Below are positions 9,051 through 17,535 of a stretch of 38,925 nucleotides of DNA, one piece after another. A program made the translations under genes and the position numbers. Under the pieces are notes generated by a model. It made no database searches. It was not told where the DNA came from and worked only from the letters and a program-made list of their open reading frames with translations. The stretch is from Betaproteobacteria bacterium (GTDB taxonomy: Bacteria; Pseudomonadota; Gammaproteobacteria; Burkholderiales; Casimicrobiaceae). The stretch is taken from the NCBI GenBank assembly GCA_018971195.1, contig JAGXBK010000009.1, forward strand, positions 1 to 38,925, read 5' to 3'. The first letter of the stretch is position 1. Each line of letters starts with the position of its first letter.

Positions 9051-9575
9051 TCAATCGATCGGCTGCAGATCGTTCCGGTACCAGTCGCCGCGCTTGACGT
9101 AGGTATCGACGTTCACGCGCATCGCGGCGAGCTCGTCCTCGCGCAGCGTGCGCAGGGCTTTCGCCGGGACGCCGACGACCAGCGAGCGGTCGGGAAAGAC
9201 CTTGCCCTCTGGGATGACGGCGCCGGCGGCGACCAGGCAGTCGCGGCCGATCACGGCCTTGTTGTAGACGATGGCCTGGATTCCGACCAGCGTGCCGTCG
9301 CCGATCGTGCAGCCGTGGAGCATCGCCTGGTGCCCGATTGTCACGTCCTTGCCGATGCTCATCGGAATGCCCGGGTCGACGTGCAGGACCGCGCCGTCCT
9401 GCACGTTGGTGTTGTCGCCGACGCGGATCGTATCGTCGTCGCCGCGAATGACCGCGCCCGGCCAGACGCTTGCGCGCTCGCCCAGCGTCACGCTTCCGAT
9501 GACCGTCGCGCCCGGCGCCACGTAGGCGGAAGCCGGGATGCGGGGCGTCGCATCGCCAAGTCGATAGACGGCCAT
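9051..9575 (-). CDS. Gamma-class carbonic anhydrase family protein
   Basis: 174 residues forming a left-handed beta-helix of hexapeptide repeats. It begins with PRIPASAYVAPGATVIGSV, and the isoleucine-rich repeats continue to about residue 140, followed by a C-terminal helix. The three metal-binding histidines of the gamma class are present: His65 (GAVLHVD), His82 and His87 (GHQAMLHGC). Family members are YrdA/PaaY-like proteins; some are carbonic anhydrases and others have weak or no activity, so hydration of CO2 is likely but not certain. The ATG at 9575 matches the usual family N-terminus, although no strong ribosome binding site precedes it. Confidence 0.92.
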   Translation of the reverse strand: MAVYRLGDATPRIPASAYVAPGATVIGSVTLGERASVWPGAVIRGDDDTIRVGDNTNVQDGAVLHVDPGIPMSIGKDVTIGHQAMLHGCTIGDGTLVGIQAIVYNKAVIGRDCLVAAGAVIPEGKVFPDRSLVVGVPAKALRTLREDELAAMRVNVDTYVKRGDWYRNDLQPID

Positions 9576-9591
9576 CGTCTTCGGGAGTGAT

Positions 9592-9726
9592 CTACAACCT
9601 GCCCCTGCGCCTGGTGATGATCTTCGAATCGTCCGGCGTGAAGCTGAAATGCCAGCAACGCTTGCGCAATGGGCACTTCGCAACCTGCGCGCACGTCTTT
9701 GTGTCGCATACCGCTTTTGCGTTCAT
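9592..9726 (-). CDS. Possible small Cys-rich peptide gene
   Basis: A 44-codon ORF ending 16 bp before the gamma-carbonic anhydrase start on the same strand. The product has four cysteines (about 7, 12, 18, 24) followed by Trp-His and a basic tail (TRRRGRL), which could suit a small metal-binding peptide. GGAG occurs upstream of the ATG but 11 bp away. Third-position GC content looks lower than in the surrounding genes. I do not recognise it; it may be non-coding leader sequence. Confidence 0.3.
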   Translation of the reverse strand: MNAKAVCDTKTCAQVAKCPLRKRCWHFSFTPDDSKIITRRRGRL

Positions 9727-10072
9727 CGAATCCTGTGCTCCAATACGAAGGCCCGAACCCGGGCGTCGCGCCGCCATCATATCGCCTGGCTCCGTTATCG
9801 ACCATTCGGCTGCCTCGAACCCGCGTGCCAGACTCGACCATCCGGCCAGCTCCAACCCGCGTGCCATACCGGAATCCGTCCCTCGCGCCGACTCCCACGG
9901 CGGCGTCGACTCCGCGCCATGACCGGCTGATCGTCGCGCTGATCGCGCGGAGGCTCAGGGGCCGGTCCCCGCCGCTGCCGGACTCGATGCCGGGACGGCG
10001 TGTTCCAGCGCATGCTGCCGGGCCGCAGCGCAGCACCACCGCGCCGCCCATGACCTCGGCCTGGTTGCGGTC
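9727..10072. other. Intergenic region ahead of the molybdenum hydroxylase genes
   Basis: About 350 bp without a convincing gene. It contains a two-copy 36-bp tandem repeat (listed separately) and presumably the promoters for the plus-strand hydroxylase genes and any minus-strand transcript towards the carbonic anhydrase. No strong -35/-10 pair was recognised by eye. Confidence 0.5.
9798..9869. repeat. Two-copy 36-bp tandem direct repeat
   Basis: Copies at 9798-9833 and 9834-9869, each beginning TCGACCAT and ending AACCCGCGTGCCA-AC. The first 8 bases and most of the last 16 are the same, while the middle differs at several positions. A length of 36 divisible by three would be compatible with coding, but no convincing ORF covers it. 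Confidence 0.75.
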
Positions 10073-10552
10073 GTGACGCTGCGCACGCTACGCGTGAACG
10101 GGATCGACCGCGAGGTGACGGCGGCACCCGATACGCCGCTGCTGTACATCCTGCGCAACGACCTCGGCCTCAAGGGCACTCGCTTCGGCTGTGGTGAAGG
10201 GCAGTGCGGGGCATGCACGGTGATTCTCGACGGTCGCGCCGTCCCATCCTGCGACCTGCCGCTGTGGTCGGCCGAGGGTCACGAGATCACGACCGTCGAG
10301 GGCATCGGCAGGGAAGGCGCGCTGCACCCGGTGCAGCAGGCGTTCATCGACGTCCAGGCTGCGCAGTGCGGCTACTGCTGCGATGGCATCGTGATGGCCG
10401 CGGTCGCATTGCTCGATCGCGTGCGCGATCCGAGCGACGAGGCGATCGTCGCCGCGCTCGAGCGCCACCTCTGCCGCTGCGGAGCGCATACACGGATCCT
10501 GCGCGCGATCCGGGTCGCGGCCGCCTCGATCGCTGAATCCGCGGCGCCATGA
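10073..10552 (+). CDS. (2Fe-2S)-binding subunit of a molybdenum hydroxylase
   Basis: 159 residues with a GTG start at 10073. This is the small iron-sulfur subunit of the xanthine oxidase/isoquinoline oxidoreductase class. The N-terminal plant-type ferredoxin domain has Cys40, Cys45, Cys48 (CGEGQCGAC) and Cys60. The C-terminal four-helix domain holds the second cluster with Cys99 and Cys102 (CGYCCDG), Cys134 and Cys136 (CRC). It passes electrons from the molybdenum centre to an external acceptor. Its stop overlaps the ATG of the large subunit by 4 bp (ATGA), so translation is coupled. No FAD subunit is present, as in two-subunit IorAB or nicotinate-type enzymes. Confidence 0.93.
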   Translation: MTLRTLRVNGIDREVTAAPDTPLLYILRNDLGLKGTRFGCGEGQCGACTVILDGRAVPSCDLPLWSAEGHEITTVEGIGREGALHPVQQAFIDVQAAQCGYCCDGIVMAAVALLDRVRDPSDEAIVAALERHLCRCGAHTRILRAIRVAAASIAESAAP

Positions 10553-12660
10553 GTCACCCGGCGCTTCCACGCAGCCTCGCCGCGACGCCGCGACTCGACC
10601 GCTGGGTCCGTTTCGACGACGAGCTTGCGGTGACCGTCTGGAGCGGCAAGGTCGAGATCGGGCAGGGAATCGCAACTGCAATCGCGCAGATCGCGGCGGA
10701 GGAGCTCGATGTCGACATCCGGCGCGTCAACGTGGTCGCGGGCGACACCACGCAGTCCCCCGACGAGGGCTACACGTCGGGAAGCCAGTCGATCGAGATC
10801 GGCGGCATGGCGATGCGCCAGGCATGCGCGGAAGTGCGCGCGCTCTTCGTCGCGGAGGCCGCGCGCAGGTTCGAGGTGTCGGTGGCGGCGCTGCGCGTGT
10901 GCGATGGGTCGATCGGCGTCGCGGGTACGGACCTGGCGACGAGCTACTGGGAGCTTGCGGCGCAGGTCGATCTCGCACGCGATGCCTCCGGCGTCGCGCA
11001 GCCGAAGGCGGCCGCGCTGCACACGGTTGCCGGCAGCAGCGTGCAGCGGCGCGATCTGCCGGCCAAGCTGACCGGCGGTGCATATGTCCACGACATGGCC
11101 CTTCCCGGCATGGTCCATGGCCGCGTGCTGCGGCCCCCCTCGCGGGGCGCCAGGCTGGAAGGTCTCGACACCGGGACGATCCGGGCAATGCCCGGGGTGG
11201 TCGCCGTGGTCGTGAACGGCAGCTTCGTCGGCATCTGCGCCGAGCGCGAAGAGCAGGCGATCGCGGCGCTGAAAGCCGCCCGCGCCGCCGCGTCGTGGCG
11301 CGAGCGCAGATCGCTGCCGCAATCCACCGACGTGCGCGATTTTCTCCCGGCGATGCGCGCCGAGCGCACGATCGTCGGCAGGAAAGGCGACCTGCCAGTC
11401 GCGGGCGTGGCGCGACGCCTGGCGGCGCGCTATTCGAAGCCTTACCTCGCGCACGCGTCGATCGGGCCATCCTGCGCACTGGCGCGCATGCAGGACGGGC
11501 ACCTGACCGTCTGGTCGCACACCCAGGGGCCGCACCGGCTGCGCAACCAGATCGCGCGCGCCATGGCCCTGCGCCCGGCGGACGTCGACGTCGTTCATGC
11601 CGACGGAGCGGGTTGCTACGGGCACAACGGCGCCGACGACGTCGCGCTCGACGCGGCGCTCCTGGCGCAGGCCTGCGGCCGCCCGGTGCTGATGCAGTGG
11701 ACGCGCGAAGACGAGCTCGCGTCGTCGCCCTTCGGCTCGGCGATGCTTGTCGACATTTCGGCATCGCTGGACGGCGACGGCGAGGTGATCGGATGGGCGC
11801 ACGAGATCTGGAGTCATCCGCACAGCAGCCGACCGGGATCGGGGGAGGGCGTCGACCTGCTCGCGGCCTGGGATATCGACCCGCCGTTCGCGCCGTCGAA
11901 GCCCAAGGACGTGCCGCTGCCCGGCGGCGGCGCGACGAGGAACGCAGTCCCGGCCTACGATTTCCCGGCACACGAGATCGCATGCAACCTGGTCCGCGAA
12001 TCGCCGCTGCGGGTGTCGGCATTGCGCTCGCTTGGTGCGTACGCGAACGTATTCGCGATCGAGTCGTTCATCGACGAGCTGGCGGCGGCTGCGAACCAGG
12101 ATCCGGTCGCGTTCAGGCTCAAGCATCTGAGGGAGCCGCGGGCACGCGCAGTGATCGAGACCGCTGCGAAGGCTGCAGCGTGGACGCCCGGCCGGCAAGG
12201 CGACGGCATCCGGGGACGCGGGATCGGCTTCGCCCGCTACAAGAATACCAGCGCCTGGTGCGCGGTGATCGCCGAGGTCGCCGTCGGCGCCAGGCTCGAG
12301 GTGCAGCGTGTAATCGCCGCTGTCGACGCGGGCGAGGCGATCAATCCCGACGCCCTGGTGAATCAGGTCGAGGGTGGAATCATCCAGGCGATCAGCTGGA
12401 CGCTGAAGGAACAGGTGCTGTGGGATTCGACGCGCGTGTCGGCGCGCTCCTGGGACAGCTATCCGATCCTGCGCTTCGACGAGGTACCCGATATCGCGGT
12501 GACGGTCGTCAGCCGGCCGGATGCGCCGCCGCTCGGGGTCGGCGAGTGCGCCGCAGGCCCGACTGCTGCCGCGCTCGCGAACGCGTTGTACGATGCCATG
12601 GGCCTGCGCGTGCGGGACCTGCCGCTCACGCCGGAGCGCATCGCCCGCGCGATGGAGTAG
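10549..12660 (+). CDS. Molybdopterin-binding subunit of an IorB-like hydroxylase
   Basis: 703 residues, the catalytic subunit partnered with the preceding iron-sulfur protein. The N-terminal part has KVEIGQGIATAIAQIAAEEL and GDTTQSPDEGYTSGSQS, segments typical of the IorB/NicB group, in which the cofactor-binding domain order differs from xanthine dehydrogenase. The conserved catalytic glutamate of molybdenum hydroxylases is expected at Glu666 in LGVGECAAGP near the C-terminus. The reaction would be hydroxylation of an N-heterocycle or aldehyde with water as oxygen donor; the substrate cannot be read from sequence. It lacks the C-terminal cytochrome domains of NicB, so the electron acceptor is unclear. 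No Moco insertion chaperone (XdhC) is nearby. It ends 4 bp from the convergent radical SAM gene. Confidence 0.9.
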   Translation: MSHPALPRSLAATPRLDRWVRFDDELAVTVWSGKVEIGQGIATAIAQIAAEELDVDIRRVNVVAGDTTQSPDEGYTSGSQSIEIGGMAMRQACAEVRALFVAEAARRFEVSVAALRVCDGSIGVAGTDLATSYWELAAQVDLARDASGVAQPKAAALHTVAGSSVQRRDLPAKLTGGAYVHDMALPGMVHGRVLRPPSRGARLEGLDTGTIRAMPGVVAVVVNGSFVGICAEREEQAIAALKAARAAASWRERRSLPQSTDVRDFLPAMRAERTIVGRKGDLPVAGVARRLAARYSKPYLAHASIGPSCALARMQDGHLTVWSHTQGPHRLRNQIARAMALRPADVDVVHADGAGCYGHNGADDVALDAALLAQACGRPVLMQWTREDELASSPFGSAMLVDISASLDGDGEVIGWAHEIWSHPHSSRPGSGEGVDLLAAWDIDPPFAPSKPKDVPLPGGGATRNAVPAYDFPAHEIACNLVRESPLRVSALRSLGAYANVFAIESFIDELAAAANQDPVAFRLKHLREPRARAVIETAAKAAAWTPGRQGDGIRGRGIGFARYKNTSAWCAVIAEVAVGARLEVQRVIAAVDAGEAINPDALVNQVEGGIIQAISWTLKEQVLWDSTRVSARSWDSYPILRFDEVPDIAVTVVSRPDAPPLGVGECAAGPTAAALANALYDAMGLRVRDLPLTPERIARAME

Positions 12661-12664
12661 CCGA

Positions 12665-14536
12665 TTACGCCCTGTCCGGCACCAGGACGAGGTTGAACCG
12701 CGACGAATCGACGCGCACCAGCTGCTGCAATCGCTGGTTCAGCATGACGAAGACTCGATCGCCGTGGTGGGCGAGGCGCGCCAGCAGGCGCTCGACGTCG
12801 AACGCCTCCTGCGCCGGAAGTGAATCGATGTTGAGCCTCAAGGTCGCCCCCTGGAAGCTCAGCAGCCGGTCGAGATGCCTGCCGAGGCGCAGGAAGAACC
12901 GCCTGCCGGTGAGGGCCTCCAGTGACAGAGTCAACTCGATCCGGGCCGCTCGCGCCGCCAGCGACACGCGGCCGAGACGAATCTGCGTGGCAACGAGCTT
13001 GCGCATTGCCGCGAGCCTGCGGTCGAGCAGCGCATGCGGGCGCTGCTGCGCGTGCTCGAAATGGCGCTGCACGTAGTCGCGCATTGAAAGCCCCGCGATC
13101 CAGTCGACGATCGCCAGCGGCAGCTTGCGCGGCGCTCGCCAGGGGATCGACCGCAGGAATTGGTGGATGCGCCGCGGACCACCCGGGGCAATGCCTTTCG
13201 CGAGCAGCCTCAGCACGATCGCGATGCGCTGCAATGCCGGGTACTCGCCGTCGTAGACGGGGCGGCCGAGGTGCCGCAGCTTGTTGCGAATGCGTTCGGC
13301 AATCGCGCGGTCCTCGAGCAGCCGCCGATACAGCCGCTTGTAGGCATCGATCAGCTGGTCGTAGGTGATCCGCTTGGGGACGACGTTGGTCGCGAGCTTC
13401 GTGTTGTCGGCGAGATCGAGATTCCCGCGCAGCCGCCCCTCGCGCTCGAGCCGCTCGTAGAGAGGCGTCCGCGGGAGGGCGGTCAGCAGTCCCACCATCG
13501 CCGCCTGAATGCCCGAATCCATGATGAACCGGTACTGGGTCTCGAAGCTCTCGAGCGTGTCGTTGTCGAAGCCGACGATGAAGCCTCCCAGGACGTCGAT
13601 TCCGAAACCGTAGATCGCGCGTACCGATTGCAGCATGTCCTGCTGGGTGTTCTGGGTCTTGCGCGTGTCCTTCAGCGTCTGCGGATCGGAGGACTCGATG
13701 CCGATGAACACCCAGCCGAAATTCGCGTCGCGCATCAGCTGCATGAGCTCGACATCCTGCGCGAGGTTGATCGACGCCTCGGTGCCGAAGCGGAAGCGAT
13801 AGCGGTGGCGCGCCTGGTAATCGATCAGCCTGCGCAGCAGCTCCTTGGCGACCGCCCGGTTGCCGATCAGGTTGTCGTCGACGAAGAAGACGTTGCGCAC
13901 GCCCAGCGCGCGCAAGGCGTCGAGCTCCCGTTCGACCTGCGCCAGCGGCTTGGTGCGCGGCTTGCGCCCGAACATCACGATGATGTCGCAGAACTCGCAG
14001 CGGTAGGGACAGCCGCGGGAAAATTGCACGGTCGCGGTCGAGTAGCGGTCGAGCTTGAGGAGATCGAAGCGCGGGGTCGGGGAGTCGGTGAGCGCGACGA
14101 CCCCGGTCTCCCGGTACATCGGACCGGCGTGGCCGGCCTCGAAGTCGGCACAGAAGCGCGGCCAGGTGTACTCGGCTTCGCCGGCGACGACGGTGTCGGC
14201 GAGGGCCGCGTAGCGCTCGGGGCAAAGCGAAGCGAAGCTGCCGCCGGCGACGACAGGGTAATGCCGCTCGCGGTAATAGCGCAGCAGCTCGCTCTGGCGC
14301 GCGAACTGCACGCCCATGCCGCACACGCCGATCAGGTCGACGTCGGGCGCCAGCGGTATCGATTCTATGTTCTCGTCGACGATCTCCACATTCCACGTCG
14401 GGGGACACAGGGCCGCGAGCGTGGCGAGCCCCAGCGGCGGATTGATCGCGCGCTTGGACGGCAGGATGCCGTCGATCGCCCACTTGAAGCTCCAGAAACT
14501 CTCGGGATACTTCGGATTGATCAGCAGCAGTCGCAT
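12665..14536 (-). CDS. Cobalamin-binding-domain radical SAM protein
   Basis: 623 residues. An N-terminal B12-binding-like domain (about 1-140; begins MRLLLINPKYPE and includes PVVAGGSF) is followed by a radical SAM domain with the cluster motif C176-P-Y-R-C180-E-F-C183. The segment after it (GFGIDVLGGFIVGFDND, DTKLATNVVP-like region) matches the arrangement with a DUF4070-type domain seen in a large family that includes hopanoid methylases, but the family is broad and the substrate here is unknown. The last ~150 residues form a basic, helical extension beyond the usual length. No hopanoid genes are adjacent, so a hopanoid role is not supported. A GGGGGCGG stretch precedes the start; no strong ribosome binding site. 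Confidence 0.85.
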   Translation of the reverse strand: MRLLLINPKYPESFWSFKWAIDGILPSKRAINPPLGLATLAALCPPTWNVEIVDENIESIPLAPDVDLIGVCGMGVQFARQSELLRYYRERHYPVVAGGSFASLCPERYAALADTVVAGEAEYTWPRFCADFEAGHAGPMYRETGVVALTDSPTPRFDLLKLDRYSTATVQFSRGCPYRCEFCDIIVMFGRKPRTKPLAQVERELDALRALGVRNVFFVDDNLIGNRAVAKELLRRLIDYQARHRYRFRFGTEASINLAQDVELMQLMRDANFGWVFIGIESSDPQTLKDTRKTQNTQQDMLQSVRAIYGFGIDVLGGFIVGFDNDTLESFETQYRFIMDSGIQAAMVGLLTALPRTPLYERLEREGRLRGNLDLADNTKLATNVVPKRITYDQLIDAYKRLYRRLLEDRAIAERIRNKLRHLGRPVYDGEYPALQRIAIVLRLLAKGIAPGGPRRIHQFLRSIPWRAPRKLPLAIVDWIAGLSMRDYVQRHFEHAQQRPHALLDRRLAAMRKLVATQIRLGRVSLAARAARIELTLSLEALTGRRFFLRLGRHLDRLLSFQGATLRLNIDSLPAQEAFDVERLLARLAHHGDRVFVMLNQRLQQLVRVDSSRFNLVLVPDRA

Positions 14537-14682
14537 GCGGAACCGCCCCCGGTTGGCGTCCGCGCGCGAGGACGCAGGGCGGACCGAAACTGCAACGCTA
14601 GACCGGTCGCTCCCGCGTCGCCTTGATGCGCGTCAACCACGGGGCGACGCGCAGCGTGCCGCGCCGGCGCCCCGACGGGGGA

Positions 14683-15075
14683 TCAGAGCAGGGTGAAGAA
14701 CCCGGCCGGCGATTTCGTGATTGCGACGGAGACGATCCACGCGAAGGTCGCCAGCGCGCCGACGAATGCCGTCGAACGGACGCCGGGCGTCCTGCCGTAC
14801 CGGAGCGCGATGCTGCCCAGGACGATGTAGACGACCAGGCCGGCCACCTTGGCGCCGAGCCAGGCATGCGAACCCGATGCGCCGAGCAGCGCGGCCAGCG
14901 CAAGGCCCGATGCGAGCAGCACGGTGTCGACCACGTGGGGCACGATGCGCACCCAGCGCCGGCGCAGCATCCCGGGCGAGAGCCACAGCCATGCGCCGCG
15001 GATGCCGAACAGCGCGAAGCTGGCCGCGACGCTCGTCATGTGGACGCCTTTGATCGATGCGTAGAGGCCCTCCAT
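14683..15075 (-). CDS. SirB family membrane protein
   Basis: 130 residues, start at ATG 15075 (MEGLYASIKGVHMTSVAAS), which is the normal N-terminus of the SirB family. Four hydrophobic segments are seen: about 11-32, 45-68, 74-92 and 105-125. The RIVPHVVDT segment with conserved His and Asp lies at the start of the second. The family name comes from a Salmonella locus affecting invasion gene expression; in most bacteria the role is unknown, and it is an inner-membrane protein. The next gene on the same strand starts 325 bp upstream with its stop only 25 bp away, so the two may be co-transcribed. Confidence 0.8.
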   Translation of the reverse strand: MEGLYASIKGVHMTSVAASFALFGIRGAWLWLSPGMLRRRWVRIVPHVVDTVLLASGLALAALLGASGSHAWLGAKVAGLVVYIVLGSIALRYGRTPGVRSTAFVGALATFAWIVSVAITKSPAGFFTLL

Positions 15076-15100
15076 GCCCGGATTATCGCAGACCCGGGCG

Positions 15101-15400
15101 TCAGGCCGGCCGGCCCGGCTCGGCGGGGTGGTCGGCCAGCACGCGTCGCGCCTGCTCCTGCAGGCTGCGAAACGAGCGTTCCCACTCCCCGGGACGCGGC
15201 GTCGTATGGGCGAGCTGGCGCACCACGGCCCCGAGCGCCCGCGCCTTCTGCCTTGCGCCCTCGGCATCCGCGAGCGCCGCGGCATGCTCGTGCGCGTAGA
15301 CGAACTCCACGCGACGGTCCTGGCAGACGCCGATGCACGGCTGAGGCGCCTCGACCCGCCCGCAGCCGATGCATTGCCATGCTTTCACCGTATCGAACAT
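15101..15400 (-). CDS. Conserved-type small Cys protein of unknown function
   Basis: 99 residues. Near the N-terminus are a CxxC pair (Cys10, Cys13) and a C-x3-C pair (Cys22, Cys26), which could bind zinc or form disulfides. The rest is a helical, Ala/Arg-rich region (about 38-99) that may form a coiled coil. No signal peptide or membrane segment. It stops 25 bp before the SirB-type gene on the same strand. I do not recognise a named family. Confidence 0.65.
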   Translation of the reverse strand: MFDTVKAWQCIGCGRVEAPQPCIGVCQDRRVEFVYAHEHAAALADAEGARQKARALGAVVRQLAHTTPRPGEWERSFRSLQEQARRVLADHPAEPGRPA

Positions 15401-15526
15401 GAGCGGACCCCGAGGTTCACGACGGAGACCATTCTAGGGTCGATCGCAGCGTCGTTGGCCGCGCGCAGGCCCCGTCTTGGATCATCCTTGATCCGCGTCA
15501 AGCGCGCCGGGGCCGTCGCGGTGGAA

Positions 15527-16228
15527 TCAGCGCTTCCAGAGCGCGATGGTCGCGACGTATCCGGCCGGCACGGCGGCGGAGTGCAGCGTCCACCGCGCCG
15601 GCTCGTAGGGAACCGGCCCGCTGCGCAGCCGCGGCCCTTCGTGCAGCGCGACGTCGAGGGACCCGAAAGGCGCCGACAGTGCATCGCCGGTCGCCTTGCT
15701 CATCGCTTCCTTGCACGTCCACAGCCTCAGCACGCGCCTGCGCGCGGAATCGGCGTCGACATCGGCGAGGCTGCGGCGCTCGGCATCGGTGAGGAACTTG
15801 CGCGCAATCCCGGGTACGTTGATCGCCCGGTCGAGCCGCTCGACGTCGACTCCGATGCGGGCGCCCCGGGTCGCCCCGATCAATGCCACCCCCGCCGTGT
15901 GCGACACGTTGAAATCGAGCGTCGAATCGCATTCGAGGCGGGGACGACCACGCTCACCGCGAACGATCGGAACGTCCCGCGCCGTCATCGACAACAGCGT
16001 GCCGAGGACGGCGCGCAGGGACGCGCGACCGACGACGTAGCGGTCGCGCAGTGCCGGCATTCCGAACCGGTCGGCGCGTGCGACCTCGGCCGCCGAGAGC
16101 CAGCTCTCGAGAAGCGGCATCCGCTCGGGTGGCGCCGCGAGAGCACACCACCAGAGACTCACGCCGTCGTCGGGTGACGCCAGGGCCACCGGGGTCGCGG
16201 CGTCACGAAGGTCTGCGTTGCCGGTCAA
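15527..16228 (-). CDS. 4'-phosphopantetheinyl transferase (Sfp type)
   Basis: 233 residues from a TTG at 16228. It transfers the phosphopantetheine arm of CoA to a carrier-protein serine (acyl, peptidyl or aryl carrier). Motifs in order: GRPRL at 94-98, FNVSHT at 106-111, the magnesium-binding GVDVE at 126-130, and WTCKEAMSKATGDAL at 170-184, the last being the Sfp-group signature. The start is uncertain. No ATG fits well: the frame is open to an ATG at 16285 inside the divergent promoter region, and GTG codons close to SLWWCAL are alternatives. The TTG is preferred for GACGAGAA upstream, but only weakly. Target carrier protein is not in the window. It is divergent from the acyltransferase gene. 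Confidence 0.88.
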   Translation of the reverse strand: MTGNADLRDAATPVALASPDDGVSLWWCALAAPPERMPLLESWLSAAEVARADRFGMPALRDRYVVGRASLRAVLGTLLSMTARDVPIVRGERGRPRLECDSTLDFNVSHTAGVALIGATRGARIGVDVERLDRAINVPGIARKFLTDAERRSLADVDADSARRRVLRLWTCKEAMSKATGDALSAPFGSLDVALHEGPRLRSGPVPYEPARWTLHSAAVPAGYVATIALWKR

Positions 16229-16320
16229 GAGGTTCTCGTCTAAGCTCGAGCTGGAATGTCGCCGACAGGTTCGCGCCCGCCCCAACGCGGGCGCAGTCGT
16301 ATCGGCCCCACGCGAACCGC

Positions 16321-17244
16321 ATGCGTTACATACTCAAGTTTCTCACGCGCCTCCCGCTTCCACTGCTCTATATGCTGGGAAGCTTTGCGTATTTCGTGGC
16401 TTTCCACGTACTGCGCTGGCACCGCGATCTGGCCGCGCGCAACCTCGCCAACTCGTTCCCCGGGAAATCCGACCGGGAACGCGCACAGATCCTGCGTCAG
16501 TCCTACGTCAACCTCGGACAGACGCTCGCCGAGACGTTCTGGGGATTCGGCGCCAGCGCCGAGGAATTGACCCGGCGCGTCGAGATCGAGAATCCGGAAC
16601 TGATCGAGCGCTACGTCTCCCAAGGGAGACCGGTGCTGGTGCTGGCGGCGCATGTCTGCAACTGGGAATGGCTGCTGCCAGCGACAGGCGCACAGTTCTC
16701 GATCCCGATCGACGCAGTCTACAAGCCACTGCGGGTTGCGAGCCTCGATGAGTTCATCAGGAGCGCGCGCAGCCGGTTCGGCGGCAAGCCGATTCCGATC
16801 CAATCGTTCCTGTTCGAATTGATGCGACGCGCGGGCGAGGCGCGCGCCTATGCGATGGTTGCGGACCAGACGCCGCCACGCAACATGGACAAGTTCTGGA
16901 CGCGATTTCTCAATCAGGACACGGCTTTTTTCGTCGGCGCCGACAAGATCGCAAGGTTTCTGGAGGCCCCGGTGCTCTACGTGGCGATGCGCCGGGTGAG
17001 CAAGGGTCACTACGTCGTGCGACTGCACGTGCTCGCGGAACCTCCGTACGAGCATGGCGGCAGCCTCCAGGTCGTCGAGAGGTATGCGCGCCAGCTCGAG
17101 TCGGAGATTCAGGCGAGTCCTGCCGACTGGCTCTGGGTTCACAACAAATGGAAGTACCCGAAGCCGGTCGATGATCCGGCGCATTCCCCTCGGAAAGCCC
17201 CACTGCGCGACCGAGTGGGAACCGCGGGAACGCATGGCGGGTGA
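16321..17244 (+). CDS. LpxL/LpxM-family lysophospholipid acyltransferase
   Basis: 307 residues. Homologous to lipid A late acyltransferases (LABLAT family), which add secondary acyl chains to Kdo2-lipid IVA at the inner membrane. An N-terminal hydrophobic segment lies at about 8-30. The catalytic H-x4-E dyad is His111 and Glu116 in AAHVCNWEW, matching the His/Glu pair known in LpxL. RAYAMVADQTPP and the C-terminal ADWLWVHNKWKYP are further family blocks. The start at 16321 follows no strong ribosome binding site, but begins with the expected hydrophobic helix. Which acyl position or lipid is modified cannot be told; ornithine-lipid or other acyltransferase roles occur in related proteins. Divergent from the phosphopantetheinyl transferase gene. 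Confidence 0.88.
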   Translation: MRYILKFLTRLPLPLLYMLGSFAYFVAFHVLRWHRDLAARNLANSFPGKSDRERAQILRQSYVNLGQTLAETFWGFGASAEELTRRVEIENPELIERYVSQGRPVLVLAAHVCNWEWLLPATGAQFSIPIDAVYKPLRVASLDEFIRSARSRFGGKPIPIQSFLFELMRRAGEARAYAMVADQTPPRNMDKFWTRFLNQDTAFFVGADKIARFLEAPVLYVAMRRVSKGHYVVRLHVLAEPPYEHGGSLQVVERYARQLESEIQASPADWLWVHNKWKYPKPVDDPAHSPRKAPLRDRVGTAGTHGG

Positions 17245-17535
17245 TGCGTCGCAGCGCAGCGCATGGAAATCCGATGGCGGTGTCGGAGATACACCGACAG
17301 CGGTTTCATCCTCGATGACAAGAACGGCCACGTCGGCCAGGGGTCGAATCAAATGATTCCACCGCTCGGCGGATCGACGGCGATATAGGCCGGGAAGAGA
17401 AGTGGTTCCGGGCGTGAAGTGCCGGCGGTCACGATGAGAGACTGCAGCCGACCATCGCCGGACCTGCATTTCCACAGTGCCGTTCGCGGGTTGCGCGAAT
17501 CTGCCTGCGAATGGCGAAACGGAAGGAGCTTTACC

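Noticed and set aside
9798-9869. CRISPR array
   Set aside because: Only two directly adjacent units with no spacers and no cas genes.
10372-12198. 608-codon minus-strand frame opposite the molybdenum hydroxylase
   Set aside because: Shadow of the Moco subunit; low-complexity basic composition and no ribosome binding site.
15079-15092. GGATTATCGCA near the SirB-type gene as a second PcaR-like box
   Set aside because: Only one half with a mismatch and no inverted partner; probably chance.
17281-17320. Small inverted repeat TGTCGG-agataca-CCGACA as terminator of the acyltransferase gene
   Set aside because: Short stem with competing pairing (GGTGT/ACACC) and no T-run.
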